This document shows, one piece after another, positions 41,631 through 49,545 of a stretch of DNA of 64,000 bases. Position 1 is the stretch's first letter, and each line of letters opens with the position of its first letter. Under the pieces are notes generated by a model. The model was not told the origin of the DNA. It saw nothing but the letters and a program-made list of their open reading frames with translations, and did no database searches. The DNA lies in NCBI GenBank assembly GCA_963803085.1, contig CAWDLE010000037.1, positions 124,001-188,000 on the forward strand, in the 5' to 3' direction. Position numbers and translations under genes: made by a program. This DNA comes from JACVRW01 sp963803085 (GTDB lineage: Bacteria; Actinomycetota; Thermoleophilia; Solirubrobacterales; Thermoleophilaceae).

Positions 41631-42953
41631 CTAACTCACGGCATACAGGCGCCACTCGCCCGGCACGCCACGAAGCTCGCGCTCACCGCGCTCCTCGAAG
41701 TCGATTCCGGAGCCCACCACGAGATCCTTCACCGTTCCGGAAACGAGCACCTCGTTTGGCGCGGCGCAGCCCATGACGCGCGATGCGATGTGCACGGCGA
41801 GGCCACCGTAGTCGTCGTCCATGACCTCGAGCTCGCCAGTGTGAAGCCCCGCGCGCACCTCCAGCCCGAGCGTTCCCATCGCCTCGGCGACCGAGGCGGC
41901 GCAGCGGATGGCGCGCGCAGGGCCGTCGAATGTGGCCATGAACCCGTCGCCCGTGCGCTTGACCTCCCTGCCGCGGTGGCGCTCGAGCGCCTGCCGAAAC
42001 AGCGCGTCGTGGCGCTCGAGCAGGAAGCGCCAGCCACGGTCGCCCATCTCGGCCGCACGGCGGGTCGAGTCGACGATGTCCGTGAACATCACGGTCGCGA
42101 GCATCCGGTCGGGCTCGCGCTCGTGGCGCGTGCCCGTGAGGAACTCCTCGACCTCGCCGAGCAGGGCGTCCGAGTCGCCGAGCGAGAACATGTTGTCGCC
42201 GCCCTCGAGCTCCACGTAGCGAGCGCCCGGGATCTGCGACGCGATGTAGCGGGAGTGCTCGACCTTCAGGAAGCTGTCCTCCGTCCGGTGCATCACGAGG
42301 GTCGGCACGCGAATCGAGGGCAGCACGTCGCGCACGTCGAAGCTGCCGATCAGATCGAAGATGCGGCGGATCGTCCCGGGGCTCGCGGCCAGCCGCTCGA
42401 GGCGCCCGGCCCACTCCATGAAGGACGGGTCGCTCTTCTGGCTCGGCGCCACCGAGCCCGCCACCAAGCCTTCGCCCCAGTGCGCGAGCAGCTCGTCCAT
42501 GTGGGCGTCGCGCATTTCCGCGGGCCACGCCCACTCGTAGCCCGGCGCCCAGGTGGCGCGGGCAAACGTGGCGTAGAGAATGAGGGCTTTGGTGCGTTCC
42601 GGGAAGGTCGCGGCGAAGAGCGAGGCCATCGGCCCTCCCTCGAGCGTGCCGCAGATTGCGGCGCTCTCGGAGCCCGCCGCGTCCATCACAGCCAGCACGT
42701 CGTCCATCTGATCCTCGAGCGTGGGCGCGCCGAGCAGCGGGTCGGAGAGGCCGGACCCGCGACGGTCGAAGGTGATCACTCGCGCGAACCCGGTGAGGCG
42801 CGCCATCACGCGCTCTAGCGAAGCCTCCGACCACAGGTACTCCACCTGCGAGATCCACGGCGGAATCCAGACCAGATCGATGGGCCCGTCGCCCTCGACG
42901 GTGTACGCGATGTGCATGTCACCGCTCTTCGCGTAGCGCGCCACGGGAGCCAC
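41631..42953 (-). CDS. Class III adenylate/guanylate cyclase with N-terminal degenerate alpha/beta hydrolase
   Basis: 440 residues, GTG start. Residues 1-270 have an alpha/beta hydrolase fold (ITFDRRGSGLSDPL, then AAICGTLEGGPMASLFAATFPERT). The nucleophile position, usually Ser in GxSEGG, is Leu104, and the catalytic His position after GGD is Asn254, so the domain is probably not an enzyme. Residues 280-440 are a class III cyclase domain: LATVMFTDIVDSTRRAAEMGD with a metal Asp, VKRTGDGFMATFDGPARAI with the second, and VRAGLHTGELEVMDDDYGGLAVHIASRVM. The product (cAMP or cGMP) cannot be told. It is divergent from the decarboxylase gene with only 26 bases between starts. Confidence 0.9.
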   Translation of the reverse strand: MAPVARYAKSGDMHIAYTVEGDGPIDLVWIPPWISQVEYLWSEASLERVMARLTGFARVITFDRRGSGLSDPLLGAPTLEDQMDDVLAVMDAAGSESAAICGTLEGGPMASLFAATFPERTKALILYATFARATWAPGYEWAWPAEMRDAHMDELLAHWGEGLVAGSVAPSQKSDPSFMEWAGRLERLAASPGTIRRIFDLIGSFDVRDVLPSIRVPTLVMHRTEDSFLKVEHSRYIASQIPGARYVELEGGDNMFSLGDSDALLGEVEEFLTGTRHEREPDRMLATVMFTDIVDSTRRAAEMGDRGWRFLLERHDALFRQALERHRGREVKRTGDGFMATFDGPARAIRCAASVAEAMGTLGLEVRAGLHTGELEVMDDDYGGLAVHIASRVMGCAAPNEVLVSGTVKDLVVGSGIDFEERGERELRGVPGEWRLYAVS

Positions 42954-42979
42954 GACCGTGACGTTACAGTCAGAAGCCC

Positions 42980-44623
42980 GTGTCGAAGCGCAAAGCCAGC
43001 GACGTCTTCGTGGAGTGCCTGGAAGCCGAGGGCGTGAAGCATGTCTTCGGGATCCCCGGCGAGGAGACCCTCGATCTGAACGACTCGCTGTCGCGCTCCT
43101 CGATCGAGTTCATCCCGGTTCGCCACGAGCAGGGCGGCGCCTACATGGCCGATGTCTGGGGCCGCCTCACCGGCCGCGCCGGCGTATGTCTCGGCACGCT
43201 CGGCCCGGGCGCTCTCAACCTCGTCACCGCCGTGGCGGACGCCTACCTCGACCGCGCTCCGCTGGTGGCGCTCACGGGACAAGGCGACCTCGAGCGGATG
43301 CACAAGGAGTCGCATCAGTACATCGACCTTCCGCGGGTGATGCGCCCGATCACCAAGTGGAACGCGCGCGTGCAGGACGCGGAGATCATCCCCGAGGTCG
43401 TCCGCAAGGCTTTCAAGGTGGCCGAGGGGGAGAAGCCCGGCGCCACCCACATCGAGCTGCCCGAGGACGTGATGGCCACCGAGATGGAGGGCGAGCCGCT
43501 GCCGCGCAAGCGCGCGGTCCTCCCGGAGCCCCCCGCTCGTGAGCTGCTGCGCGCCGCCGACCTCGTGCGCGGCGCGGTGCGGCCGGTGGCGCTCGCCGGG
43601 AACGGCGTGATCCGGGCGAAGGCGGCGCCGGCGCTGCGCGAGTTCGTGCGCGCCACGGGGATTCCGGTGGCGGAAACCTTCATGGGCAAGGGCCTGTTGC
43701 CGGCCGACGACGACAAGGCGCTCGGATCGGTGGGGCTTCAGTCGGGCGACTACGAGATGGCCGGCTTCGGTGACGCCGACGTGGTGCTGGCTATCGGCTA
43801 CGACCTGGTCGAGCACTCACCCGAGCACTGGAACCCCAAGCGCGACAAGAAGATCATCTGCATCGATTCGGTGCCGGCGGAGACGGACGCGAACTTCATC
43901 CCCGAGGTGGAGCTGGTGGGGGACATCTACAACGTGCTCACCCGCCTGGGCGAGGAGTGCCGCCACGTGCCTCACCAGGGCGGCTCGACCAAACTGCGCG
44001 ACGTGGTGCTGGGCCGCTTCGAGCAGGCGAAGGAGGATGACTCCTTCCCGGCCCAGCCGCCGCGGGCGCTGTGGGAGATCCGCCAGGCACTCGGCCGCGA
44101 GGACATTCTGATCTCGGACGTCGGCCTGCACAAGCTCTGGATCGGGCGGATGTTCCCGGCCTACGAGCCGAACACCGTGCTGATCGCCAACGGGCTCGCC
44201 GGGATGGGCTTCGCGGTGCCGGCGGCCGTGGCGGCCAAGCTCGTGCATCCCGAGCGCAACGTGGTCACGGTGAACGGCGACGGCGGCTTTCTCATGAACT
44301 GCCAGGAGCTCGAGACCGCCGTCCGGATCGGGACGCCGTTCGTGAACGTGATCTGGGAGAACAGCCAGTACGGCTCGATCGTCTGGAAGCAGGACAAGAA
44401 GTTCGGCCGCCACTTCGGAACCGACTTCACGAATCCGGACTTCGTGAAGCTCGCCGAGGGCTTTGGCATTCCGGGGTGGCGCTGCGAGTCCACCGACGAC
44501 TTCGGCGAGCGGCTGCGCCACGCGCTGACGCTCGACGTTCCGTCGGTGATCGTGCTGCCGATCGACTACTCGATTGACGTGGCTATTTCAGAGGAACTGG
44601 GAACGGAGACTGTTGCGACATGA
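42980..44623 (+). CDS. ThDP-dependent decarboxylase, probably 2-oxoglutarate decarboxylase (acetolactate synthase-like)
   Basis: 547 residues, GTG start. ThDP enzyme of the acetohydroxyacid synthase superfamily: FGIPGEETLDLNDSL, the catalytic Glu in RHEQGGAYMADVWGRLTGRAG, TLGPGALNLVTAVADAYLDRAP, and the ThDP/Mg site NGDGGFLMNCQELETAVRIGTPFVNVIWENSQYG. The stretch RMHKESHQYIDL ... ITKWNARVQ ... PEVVRKAFKVAEGEKPGATHIELPE closely resembles the cyanobacterial enzyme (Synechococcus PCC 7002) shown to be 2-oxoglutarate decarboxylase. It overlaps by 4 bases a succinate-semialdehyde dehydrogenase gene, as in that system. No regulatory subunit gene follows. The alternative is catabolic acetolactate synthase (AlsS). 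Confidence 0.85.
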   Translation: MSKRKASDVFVECLEAEGVKHVFGIPGEETLDLNDSLSRSSIEFIPVRHEQGGAYMADVWGRLTGRAGVCLGTLGPGALNLVTAVADAYLDRAPLVALTGQGDLERMHKESHQYIDLPRVMRPITKWNARVQDAEIIPEVVRKAFKVAEGEKPGATHIELPEDVMATEMEGEPLPRKRAVLPEPPARELLRAADLVRGAVRPVALAGNGVIRAKAAPALREFVRATGIPVAETFMGKGLLPADDDKALGSVGLQSGDYEMAGFGDADVVLAIGYDLVEHSPEHWNPKRDKKIICIDSVPAETDANFIPEVELVGDIYNVLTRLGEECRHVPHQGGSTKLRDVVLGRFEQAKEDDSFPAQPPRALWEIRQALGREDILISDVGLHKLWIGRMFPAYEPNTVLIANGLAGMGFAVPAAVAAKLVHPERNVVTVNGDGGFLMNCQELETAVRIGTPFVNVIWENSQYGSIVWKQDKKFGRHFGTDFTNPDFVKLAEGFGIPGWRCESTDDFGERLRHALTLDVPSVIVLPIDYSIDVAISEELGTETVAT

Positions 44624-46086
44624 GCATTGCCACCGAGGAACAGACCGTCGTAGAGAAGGTCCAGAAGAAGCTCTTCATCGGAGGTGAGTGGCGTGACGCC
44701 ACGGGCGGCGGAACGCTCGAGGTGATCGACCCCGCGACAGAGGAGCCGCTCTGCGAGGTCGCCGACGGGACCCCCGAGGACGCCATGGCCGCATTGGACG
44801 CGGCGGTAGAAACCCAGAAGGAATGGGCGGGTTCGGCCCCGAACGATCGTGCCGGGGTGCTCTGGAAGGCGTTCGAGCTGCTGACCGAGCGCGCCGACGA
44901 GCTCGCGACCCTGATGACTCTGGAAATGGGAAAGCCGGTGGCCGAGTCGAAGGCGGAGATCATCTACGCGGCCGACTTCTTCCGCTGGTACTCCGGCGAG
45001 GCGCTGCGGATCGAGGGCAACTACAAGCAGTTCGCGAACGGCACGAGCCGGGTGTTGGTGATGAAGCAGCCGGTGGGCGCGACGCTGATGATCACCCCCT
45101 GGAACTTCCCCATGGCGATGGGCACGCGCAAGCTCGGCCCCGCGATCGCGGCCGGCTGTGCGAGCGTCGTGAAGCCTGCGCAGCAGACGCCGCTGTCGAT
45201 GCTCGCGCTGGCGCAGATCCTCGAGGAGGCCGGGTTGCCGGGCGGAGTGGTGAACATCCTCACCACGTCGTCGTCGGGCAAGACCACTGGGCCGCTGATC
45301 GAGGATGGGCGCCTGCGGAAGCTGTCATTCACGGGCTCGACCGAGGTCGGCCGCTCGCTGATCGAGGCATCGGCAAAGAACGTGCTGAAGGTGTCGATGG
45401 AGCTGGGCGGAAACGCGCCGTTCCTGATCTTCGACGACGCGGACCTCGACGCTGCGGTCGACGGGGCGCTGCTGGCGAAGATGCGCAACATCGGCGAGGC
45501 CTGCACCTCGGCGAACCGTTTTCACGTGGCTGAGTCGGTGCGCGAGGAGTTCACAAAGCGGCTCGCGGACAGGATGGGCGCACTGAAGATCGGACGCGGG
45601 ACCGACGAGGACGTGAAGGTGGGCCCGCTGATTGACCAGCCGTCGCGCGAGAAGGTGATGGAGCTGGTGGAGGACGCGCTCTCGAAGGGCGCCACGAAGG
45701 TGGTCGGCGGCGACATCCCCGACGGCCGCGGCTACTTCGTGTCGCCGACGGTTCTCGGCGACGTGCCCACCGACGCCCGTGTCTTCCACGAGGAGATCTT
45801 CGGCCCGGTGGCGCCCGTGGGCGGATTCGACTCCGAGGAGGAGGCGATCGAGCGCGCGAACGACACCGAGTACGGGCTCGTCGCCTACGTGTTCACGCGC
45901 GACATCAAGCGGGCGATCCGAGTCTGCGAGGGCCTGGAGACCGGAATGGTCGGACTCAACCAGGGAATGGTCTCGAACGCCGGAGCACCATTCGGAGGCG
46001 TGAAGCAGTCGGGCATAGGCCGCGAGGGCGGCCACGAGGGCCTCGAGGAGTTCCTCGAGACGAAGTACGTGGCAGTGAACCTGTAA
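44620..46086 (+). CDS. gabD: Succinate-semialdehyde dehydrogenase (NAD(P)+)
   Basis: 488 residues, ATG overlapping the upstream stop (ATGA). Aldehyde dehydrogenase fold with MITPWNFPMAMGTRKLGPAIAAGC, VKPAQQTPLSMLALAQIL, FTGSTEVGRSLIEAS, catalytic Glu in VSMELGGNAPFLIFDDADLD, and catalytic Cys in IGEACTSANRFHV. NQGMVSNAGAPFGGVKQSGIGREGGHEGLEEFLETKYV is the typical GabD ending. It oxidises succinate semialdehyde to succinate; coupled with the decarboxylase before it, this would convert 2-oxoglutarate to succinate. A strong hairpin follows the stop by 2 bases. Confidence 0.92.
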   Translation: MSIATEEQTVVEKVQKKLFIGGEWRDATGGGTLEVIDPATEEPLCEVADGTPEDAMAALDAAVETQKEWAGSAPNDRAGVLWKAFELLTERADELATLMTLEMGKPVAESKAEIIYAADFFRWYSGEALRIEGNYKQFANGTSRVLVMKQPVGATLMITPWNFPMAMGTRKLGPAIAAGCASVVKPAQQTPLSMLALAQILEEAGLPGGVVNILTTSSSGKTTGPLIEDGRLRKLSFTGSTEVGRSLIEASAKNVLKVSMELGGNAPFLIFDDADLDAAVDGALLAKMRNIGEACTSANRFHVAESVREEFTKRLADRMGALKIGRGTDEDVKVGPLIDQPSREKVMELVEDALSKGATKVVGGDIPDGRGYFVSPTVLGDVPTDARVFHEEIFGPVAPVGGFDSEEEAIERANDTEYGLVAYVFTRDIKRAIRVCEGLETGMVGLNQGMVSNAGAPFGGVKQSGIGREGGHEGLEEFLETKYVAVNL

Positions 46087-46088
46087 CA

Positions 46089-46119
46089 AACCCTCAAGGG
46101 GTCAGACCCCTTGAGGGTT
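46089..46119 (+). terminator. Perfect 14-bp hairpin after gabD
   Basis: Arms AACCCTCAAGGGGT (46089-46102) and ACCCCTTGAGGGTT (46106-46119) with loop CAG, followed by GTCTTTG. It starts 2 bases after the gabD stop, so it should end the decarboxylase-gabD transcript. Its core is the same palindrome found twice inside hemC, so a repeat has been used as, or evolved into, a terminator. Confidence 0.8.
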
Positions 46120-46203
46120 GTCTTTGAACAAGTTCCGGCGAGTTATCTCGCAGGATCCTTTTCATCGGTTGCGTCCGTCCGGGGTCGCCCTGAGAGTGAA
46201 TGT

Positions 46204-47277
46204 GTGCCCTCCATCCGGGTCCTCTCCGGTGGGATTGCACTTGCGGTGGTCGTCGCTCTTGCTTTGCCCGCCCCTTCCCTCGCCGGCCCCAAGGTCGCGG
46301 CGGTTCAGGTTGCCCTGAAGCGAATCGGGCTCTACAACGCCACCGTGGACGGCGTTCGCGGTCCGCAGACAAAGTCCGCGATCGTGAGTTTCCAGCGCCG
46401 TCGCGGCCTTGCGGTGGACGGCGTCGTGGGGCCGCAGACAAGGAGCGCGTTCGGCAAACGTGGCCGTCCCGCGTTCGGCAGCCGCACCATGAAGCGCGGC
46501 GATCGCGGCTGGGACGTGGCCGCCATGCAGTACATCCTCGCCCGCCGCGGCTACCCGCCCGGTGCGATCGACGCTGTCTTCGGGCCGATGACGGACACGG
46601 CTCTGAGGAACTTCCAAGGGGCCCTGGGCCTCTCCGTCGATGGCCTGGCGGGGCCGGCCACGATCGCGGGGCTGCGGCACGGGGCCTCATCCAGGGGCAC
46701 CACGCCTGTGGCGGACGGGCCGGTGCGGCTGTTGCGGCCCGTGCCGGGCCCGATCGGCGACCGCTTCGGCGCGCGGCGTAAGGGCGGCCGCACGCACACG
46801 GGAATCGACTTTCCCGTACAGGCCGGAACCCGTGTGGGCGCCGCGGGCGTGGGCGTGACCGAATTCGCCGGCCGGAACTCGGGCGGCTACGGCAACCTCG
46901 TGGTGGTCCGCCACCGGCTCGGGTACACCACCTGGTACGCACACCTGTCGACGATCACGACCTTTGTGGGCGAGCAGGTCACGGGCGGCACGCGGCTTGG
47001 CTACGTCGGCTCGACGGGCCACGCCACCGGGCCGCATCTGCACCTCGAGCTGCGCAAGAACGCCGTGCCGGTGGATCCGATGCCGTATCTGCTGCAGACG
47101 GTGGCGACGCGCGCGAGCTCGCCGGGTCGCGGCGGCGGCGCTCCTAACGGCAGCAATGAGGGTGGGACAGGCGGCGGAGTTGCTGCCCGCGAGTGCCCGA
47201 TCCGCGAGCCGCTCGTGAGGTACCGCCGCGCGGCACTCGACGCCTGCCGCGCGAAGAATCTGACGCGCGCTCCCTAG
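46204..47277 (+). CDS. M23 peptidase with two peptidoglycan-binding domains
   Basis: 357 residues from GTG 46204 (VPSIRVLSGGIALAVVVALA), behind GAGAGTGA; upstream in-frame codons overlap the terminator and look non-coding. The signal peptide is cut near PSLAGP. Two peptidoglycan-binding-1 units follow (LKRIGLYNATVDGVRGPQTKSA..., then MQYILARRGYPPGAIDAVFGPMTD...), then an M23 domain with HTGIDFPVQAGT and HLHLELRKN as zinc motifs. The C-terminus is Gly-rich, then has a Cys-containing tail (ECPIREPL...DACRAKN). It is related in layout to the gene at 1246-2875 but lacks a riboswitch. Likely a secreted wall endopeptidase or amidase activator. Confidence 0.92.
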   Translation: MPSIRVLSGGIALAVVVALALPAPSLAGPKVAAVQVALKRIGLYNATVDGVRGPQTKSAIVSFQRRRGLAVDGVVGPQTRSAFGKRGRPAFGSRTMKRGDRGWDVAAMQYILARRGYPPGAIDAVFGPMTDTALRNFQGALGLSVDGLAGPATIAGLRHGASSRGTTPVADGPVRLLRPVPGPIGDRFGARRKGGRTHTGIDFPVQAGTRVGAAGVGVTEFAGRNSGGYGNLVVVRHRLGYTTWYAHLSTITTFVGEQVTGGTRLGYVGSTGHATGPHLHLELRKNAVPVDPMPYLLQTVATRASSPGRGGGAPNGSNEGGTGGGVAARECPIREPLVRYRRAALDACRAKNLTRAP

Positions 47278-47293
47278 CTCGGCGCTCGGATGG

Positions 47294-47336
47294 GTGCCAC
47301 GAGTTTCGTCGCATAGTGCGACCAAACGCGTGGCAG
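47294..47336. repeat. Long imperfect palindrome between M23 and fumC
   Basis: Two 19-base arms (47295-47313 and 47317-47335) around a TAG loop match at 17 of 19 positions, beginning TGCCACGAGTTTCGTCGCA. The left side repeats the element at 38449. It lies between convergent stops (47277 and 47350), so it may end both transcripts. Confidence 0.75.
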
Positions 47337-47349
47337 TGGCCGGCGGGCG

Positions 47350-48663
47350 CTACTTGCTCGGCTTCGACCCGCGTGCCATCGCGTGCAGGTCGAGGGCCTT
47401 GGCGAGCGTCTCCTCGTCGACGCCCTTCTCGAGCGCCACCTCGCGGATCGTTCGGGAGGAGGCGAGCGCCTCGTTCACGATCTCCGTGCCGAGGTCGTAT
47501 CCGATGAAGGGGTTCAGGGCCGTTGCGATCGCGGGTGTGGACTCGGCGTGGCGGCGCAGGCTCTCCTCGTTTGGCTCTAGGCCGTCCACGCACTTCCCCG
47601 CGAGCAGGCGGCTCGCGGACGTGAGCAGCCGGATCGAGTCGAACACGTTGCGGGCCATCATCGGCACGCGCACGTTCAGCTCGAAGTTGCCCTGCGTGCC
47701 TGCCACGGTCACGGCGGTGTCGTTGCCCATGACCTGCGCGGCCACCTGGAGCACAACCTCGGGAATCACCGGGTTGACCTTGCCCGGCATGATCGAGGAG
47801 CCCTTCTGGAGCTCCGGCAGCCGCAGCTCCGCGAAGCCGGTCCGCGGACCCGACCCCATCAGGACGAGATCGTTGGCGATCTTCGTGAGCGACACGGCGA
47901 CGCCCTTCAGTGCCCCATGCAGCTCGACCAGCCCGTCCCGGTTCCCCTGCGCCTCGAAGGCATCCAAAGGCGCTTCGCCAAGCCCGAGCCGCTCACGCAC
48001 CTTCGATGCAAAATCGGGGTGCGTGTTCAGTCCGGTTCCCGTGGCCGTACCGCCGAGGGGAATCTGTGAAGCACGCCCGAGCGCGTCCTGCACGCGGTCG
48101 TGCCCGAGCTGGATCTGGGCCGCGTAGCCGCCGAACTCCTGACCCAGCGTCACGGGAACGGCGTCCATCATGTGCGTGCGGCCGGCCTTCACCAGATCAG
48201 CGAACTCATCCGCTTTGCGGGAGAGGGAGGAGGAGAGGGCTTGCAGGGCAGGGAGGAGATCGGTCTGGACCGTGTCCACGGCCGCGAGGTGCACGGCCGA
48301 AGGGAACACGTCGTTCGACGACTGCCCCATGTTCACGTGGTCGTTCGCATGAACACCCTCGCCGGCGAGATTCGCGATCACCTCGTTGGCGTTCATGTTC
48401 GTGGAGGTGCCGGAGCCGGTCTGGAAGACGTCGATCGGGAACTGATCGTCGTGCTGGCCGGCGGCCACCTCGTCGCCCGCGCGGGCCACGCGCTCGGCGA
48501 TGTCCGAGTCGAGCAATCCGAGCTCGGCATTCACGCGAGCCGCCTCCGCCTTGATGCGTCCCAGCCAGCGAACCACGGGCGTCGGAACGGGCTCGCCCGA
48601 CACGCGGAAGTTCTCGATTGCCTTCGTGGTCTCCGACCCCCAGAGTTCCTGCTGAACGGCCAT
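47350..48663 (-). CDS. fumC: Fumarate hydratase class II
   Basis: 437 residues from ATG 48663 (MAVQQELWGSETTKAIENF). Converts fumarate to malate in the TCA cycle. Fumarase/aspartase family signature GSSIMPGKVNPVIPE (about 314-328), plus QTGSGTSTNMNANEVIANLA, HVNMGQSSNDVFPSAVHLA and GRTHMMDAVPVTLGQEFGGYA. Length and the GSETTKAIENF start favour fumarase C over aspartase; the two are close relatives. The upstream ATG at 48762 would add an Arg-rich leader and is rejected. It lies near the 2-oxoglutarate decarboxylase pair but is separately transcribed. Confidence 0.93.
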   Translation of the reverse strand: MAVQQELWGSETTKAIENFRVSGEPVPTPVVRWLGRIKAEAARVNAELGLLDSDIAERVARAGDEVAAGQHDDQFPIDVFQTGSGTSTNMNANEVIANLAGEGVHANDHVNMGQSSNDVFPSAVHLAAVDTVQTDLLPALQALSSSLSRKADEFADLVKAGRTHMMDAVPVTLGQEFGGYAAQIQLGHDRVQDALGRASQIPLGGTATGTGLNTHPDFASKVRERLGLGEAPLDAFEAQGNRDGLVELHGALKGVAVSLTKIANDLVLMGSGPRTGFAELRLPELQKGSSIMPGKVNPVIPEVVLQVAAQVMGNDTAVTVAGTQGNFELNVRVPMMARNVFDSIRLLTSASRLLAGKCVDGLEPNEESLRRHAESTPAIATALNPFIGYDLGTEIVNEALASSRTIREVALEKGVDEETLAKALDLHAMARGSKPSK

Positions 48664-48770
48664 CCGTCTCCTTTTTAGCGGTGCCGCAAGAGTATCGGCG
48701 CGGGTTTCGCACAAAGTTCGGTCCCGAACCGGTGCATTCCCCGCGCGCCTCAGGCGGCGCAAGGTCTTCC

Positions 48771-49301
48771 GTGTTGCAATCGCCGAGCGTGACGGCTCTG
48801 ATTCGAATTGACCGGTCGTGGACTCCGGCTGGTGATGGTCGACCCAAGCCGATCCGTTTCTGCTCGCGCTGCGGCCATCCCGCGGAGGATCCGCCGGGCC
48901 GGCCGGAGCTCCGCAAGCGCGTCTGCTCGCGCTGCGGCATGGGCATGATCCTCACCTGCCCGCGCGACGCGCTGCCCGGCGAGTCGGCCGCGTTCCTGAT
49001 CCTCGACTACGAGCTCCGGGTGACCGCCGTGAGTGAAGCCGGTGAGCTCTTTTTCGGCAAGGAGAAGGCCCTTATGGGCTCTGGTCTGCTCGACCTGGTC
49101 ACCAGCCCGCTGGGCGACGATCAGCTCGTGCGCAAGGCGAGCGTGGCCGCCCAGCGCCCCTGCGACCCGATCGTGATGCCCCTGCGATTGCTCGCACCGG
49201 TGAACGACAGCGTCGGCACGATGGCGGCGCGGATCGCCACCTGCGGGCCGCCGCGGGCGACCCTCCTCACCGTAGAGCCGAGCGAGTTCGGCCGCCGCTA
49301 A
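48771..49301 (+). CDS. Zinc-ribbon plus PAS-like sensor protein
   Basis: About 176 residues from GTG 48771, chosen for the AAGG seven bases before; GTG 48789 is the alternative. A zinc ribbon of two CSRCG knuckles (IRFCSRCGHPAED and KRVCSRCGMGMILTC) is followed by a PAS-like domain: FLILDYELRVTAVSEAGELFFGKEKALMGSGLLDLVTSPLGDD. The Cys-rich head and single PAS fit a signal receiver, but there is no output domain in this chain, so a partner is expected. It is divergent from fumC and followed by a MerR-type regulator after about 240 bases. Confidence 0.8.
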   Translation: MLQSPSVTALIRIDRSWTPAGDGRPKPIRFCSRCGHPAEDPPGRPELRKRVCSRCGMGMILTCPRDALPGESAAFLILDYELRVTAVSEAGELFFGKEKALMGSGLLDLVTSPLGDDQLVRKASVAAQRPCDPIVMPLRLLAPVNDSVGTMAARIATCGPPRATLLTVEPSEFGRR

Positions 49302-49545
49302 CGCCTCGGTTTCCCCCGCGCCGTTGGCGAAGCACGCCGCTCGGCCGCGTGCGCACCACCCGATTTTGTGTGCAAGAACGACTGCACGAGTTGCGCAACA
49401 TCTCGATAGAGGGCAGAAACTTCCCTCAAGTTGCTCGCCCAGATACCGAAAACCTCTGCAAGGTCGCAGGACCGCCCCAACAGGTGGGCCTGACGTGGGA
49501 AGTAATGGCGGAACACTTCTGCGATTCACCCGAGACGGAGGCGAC

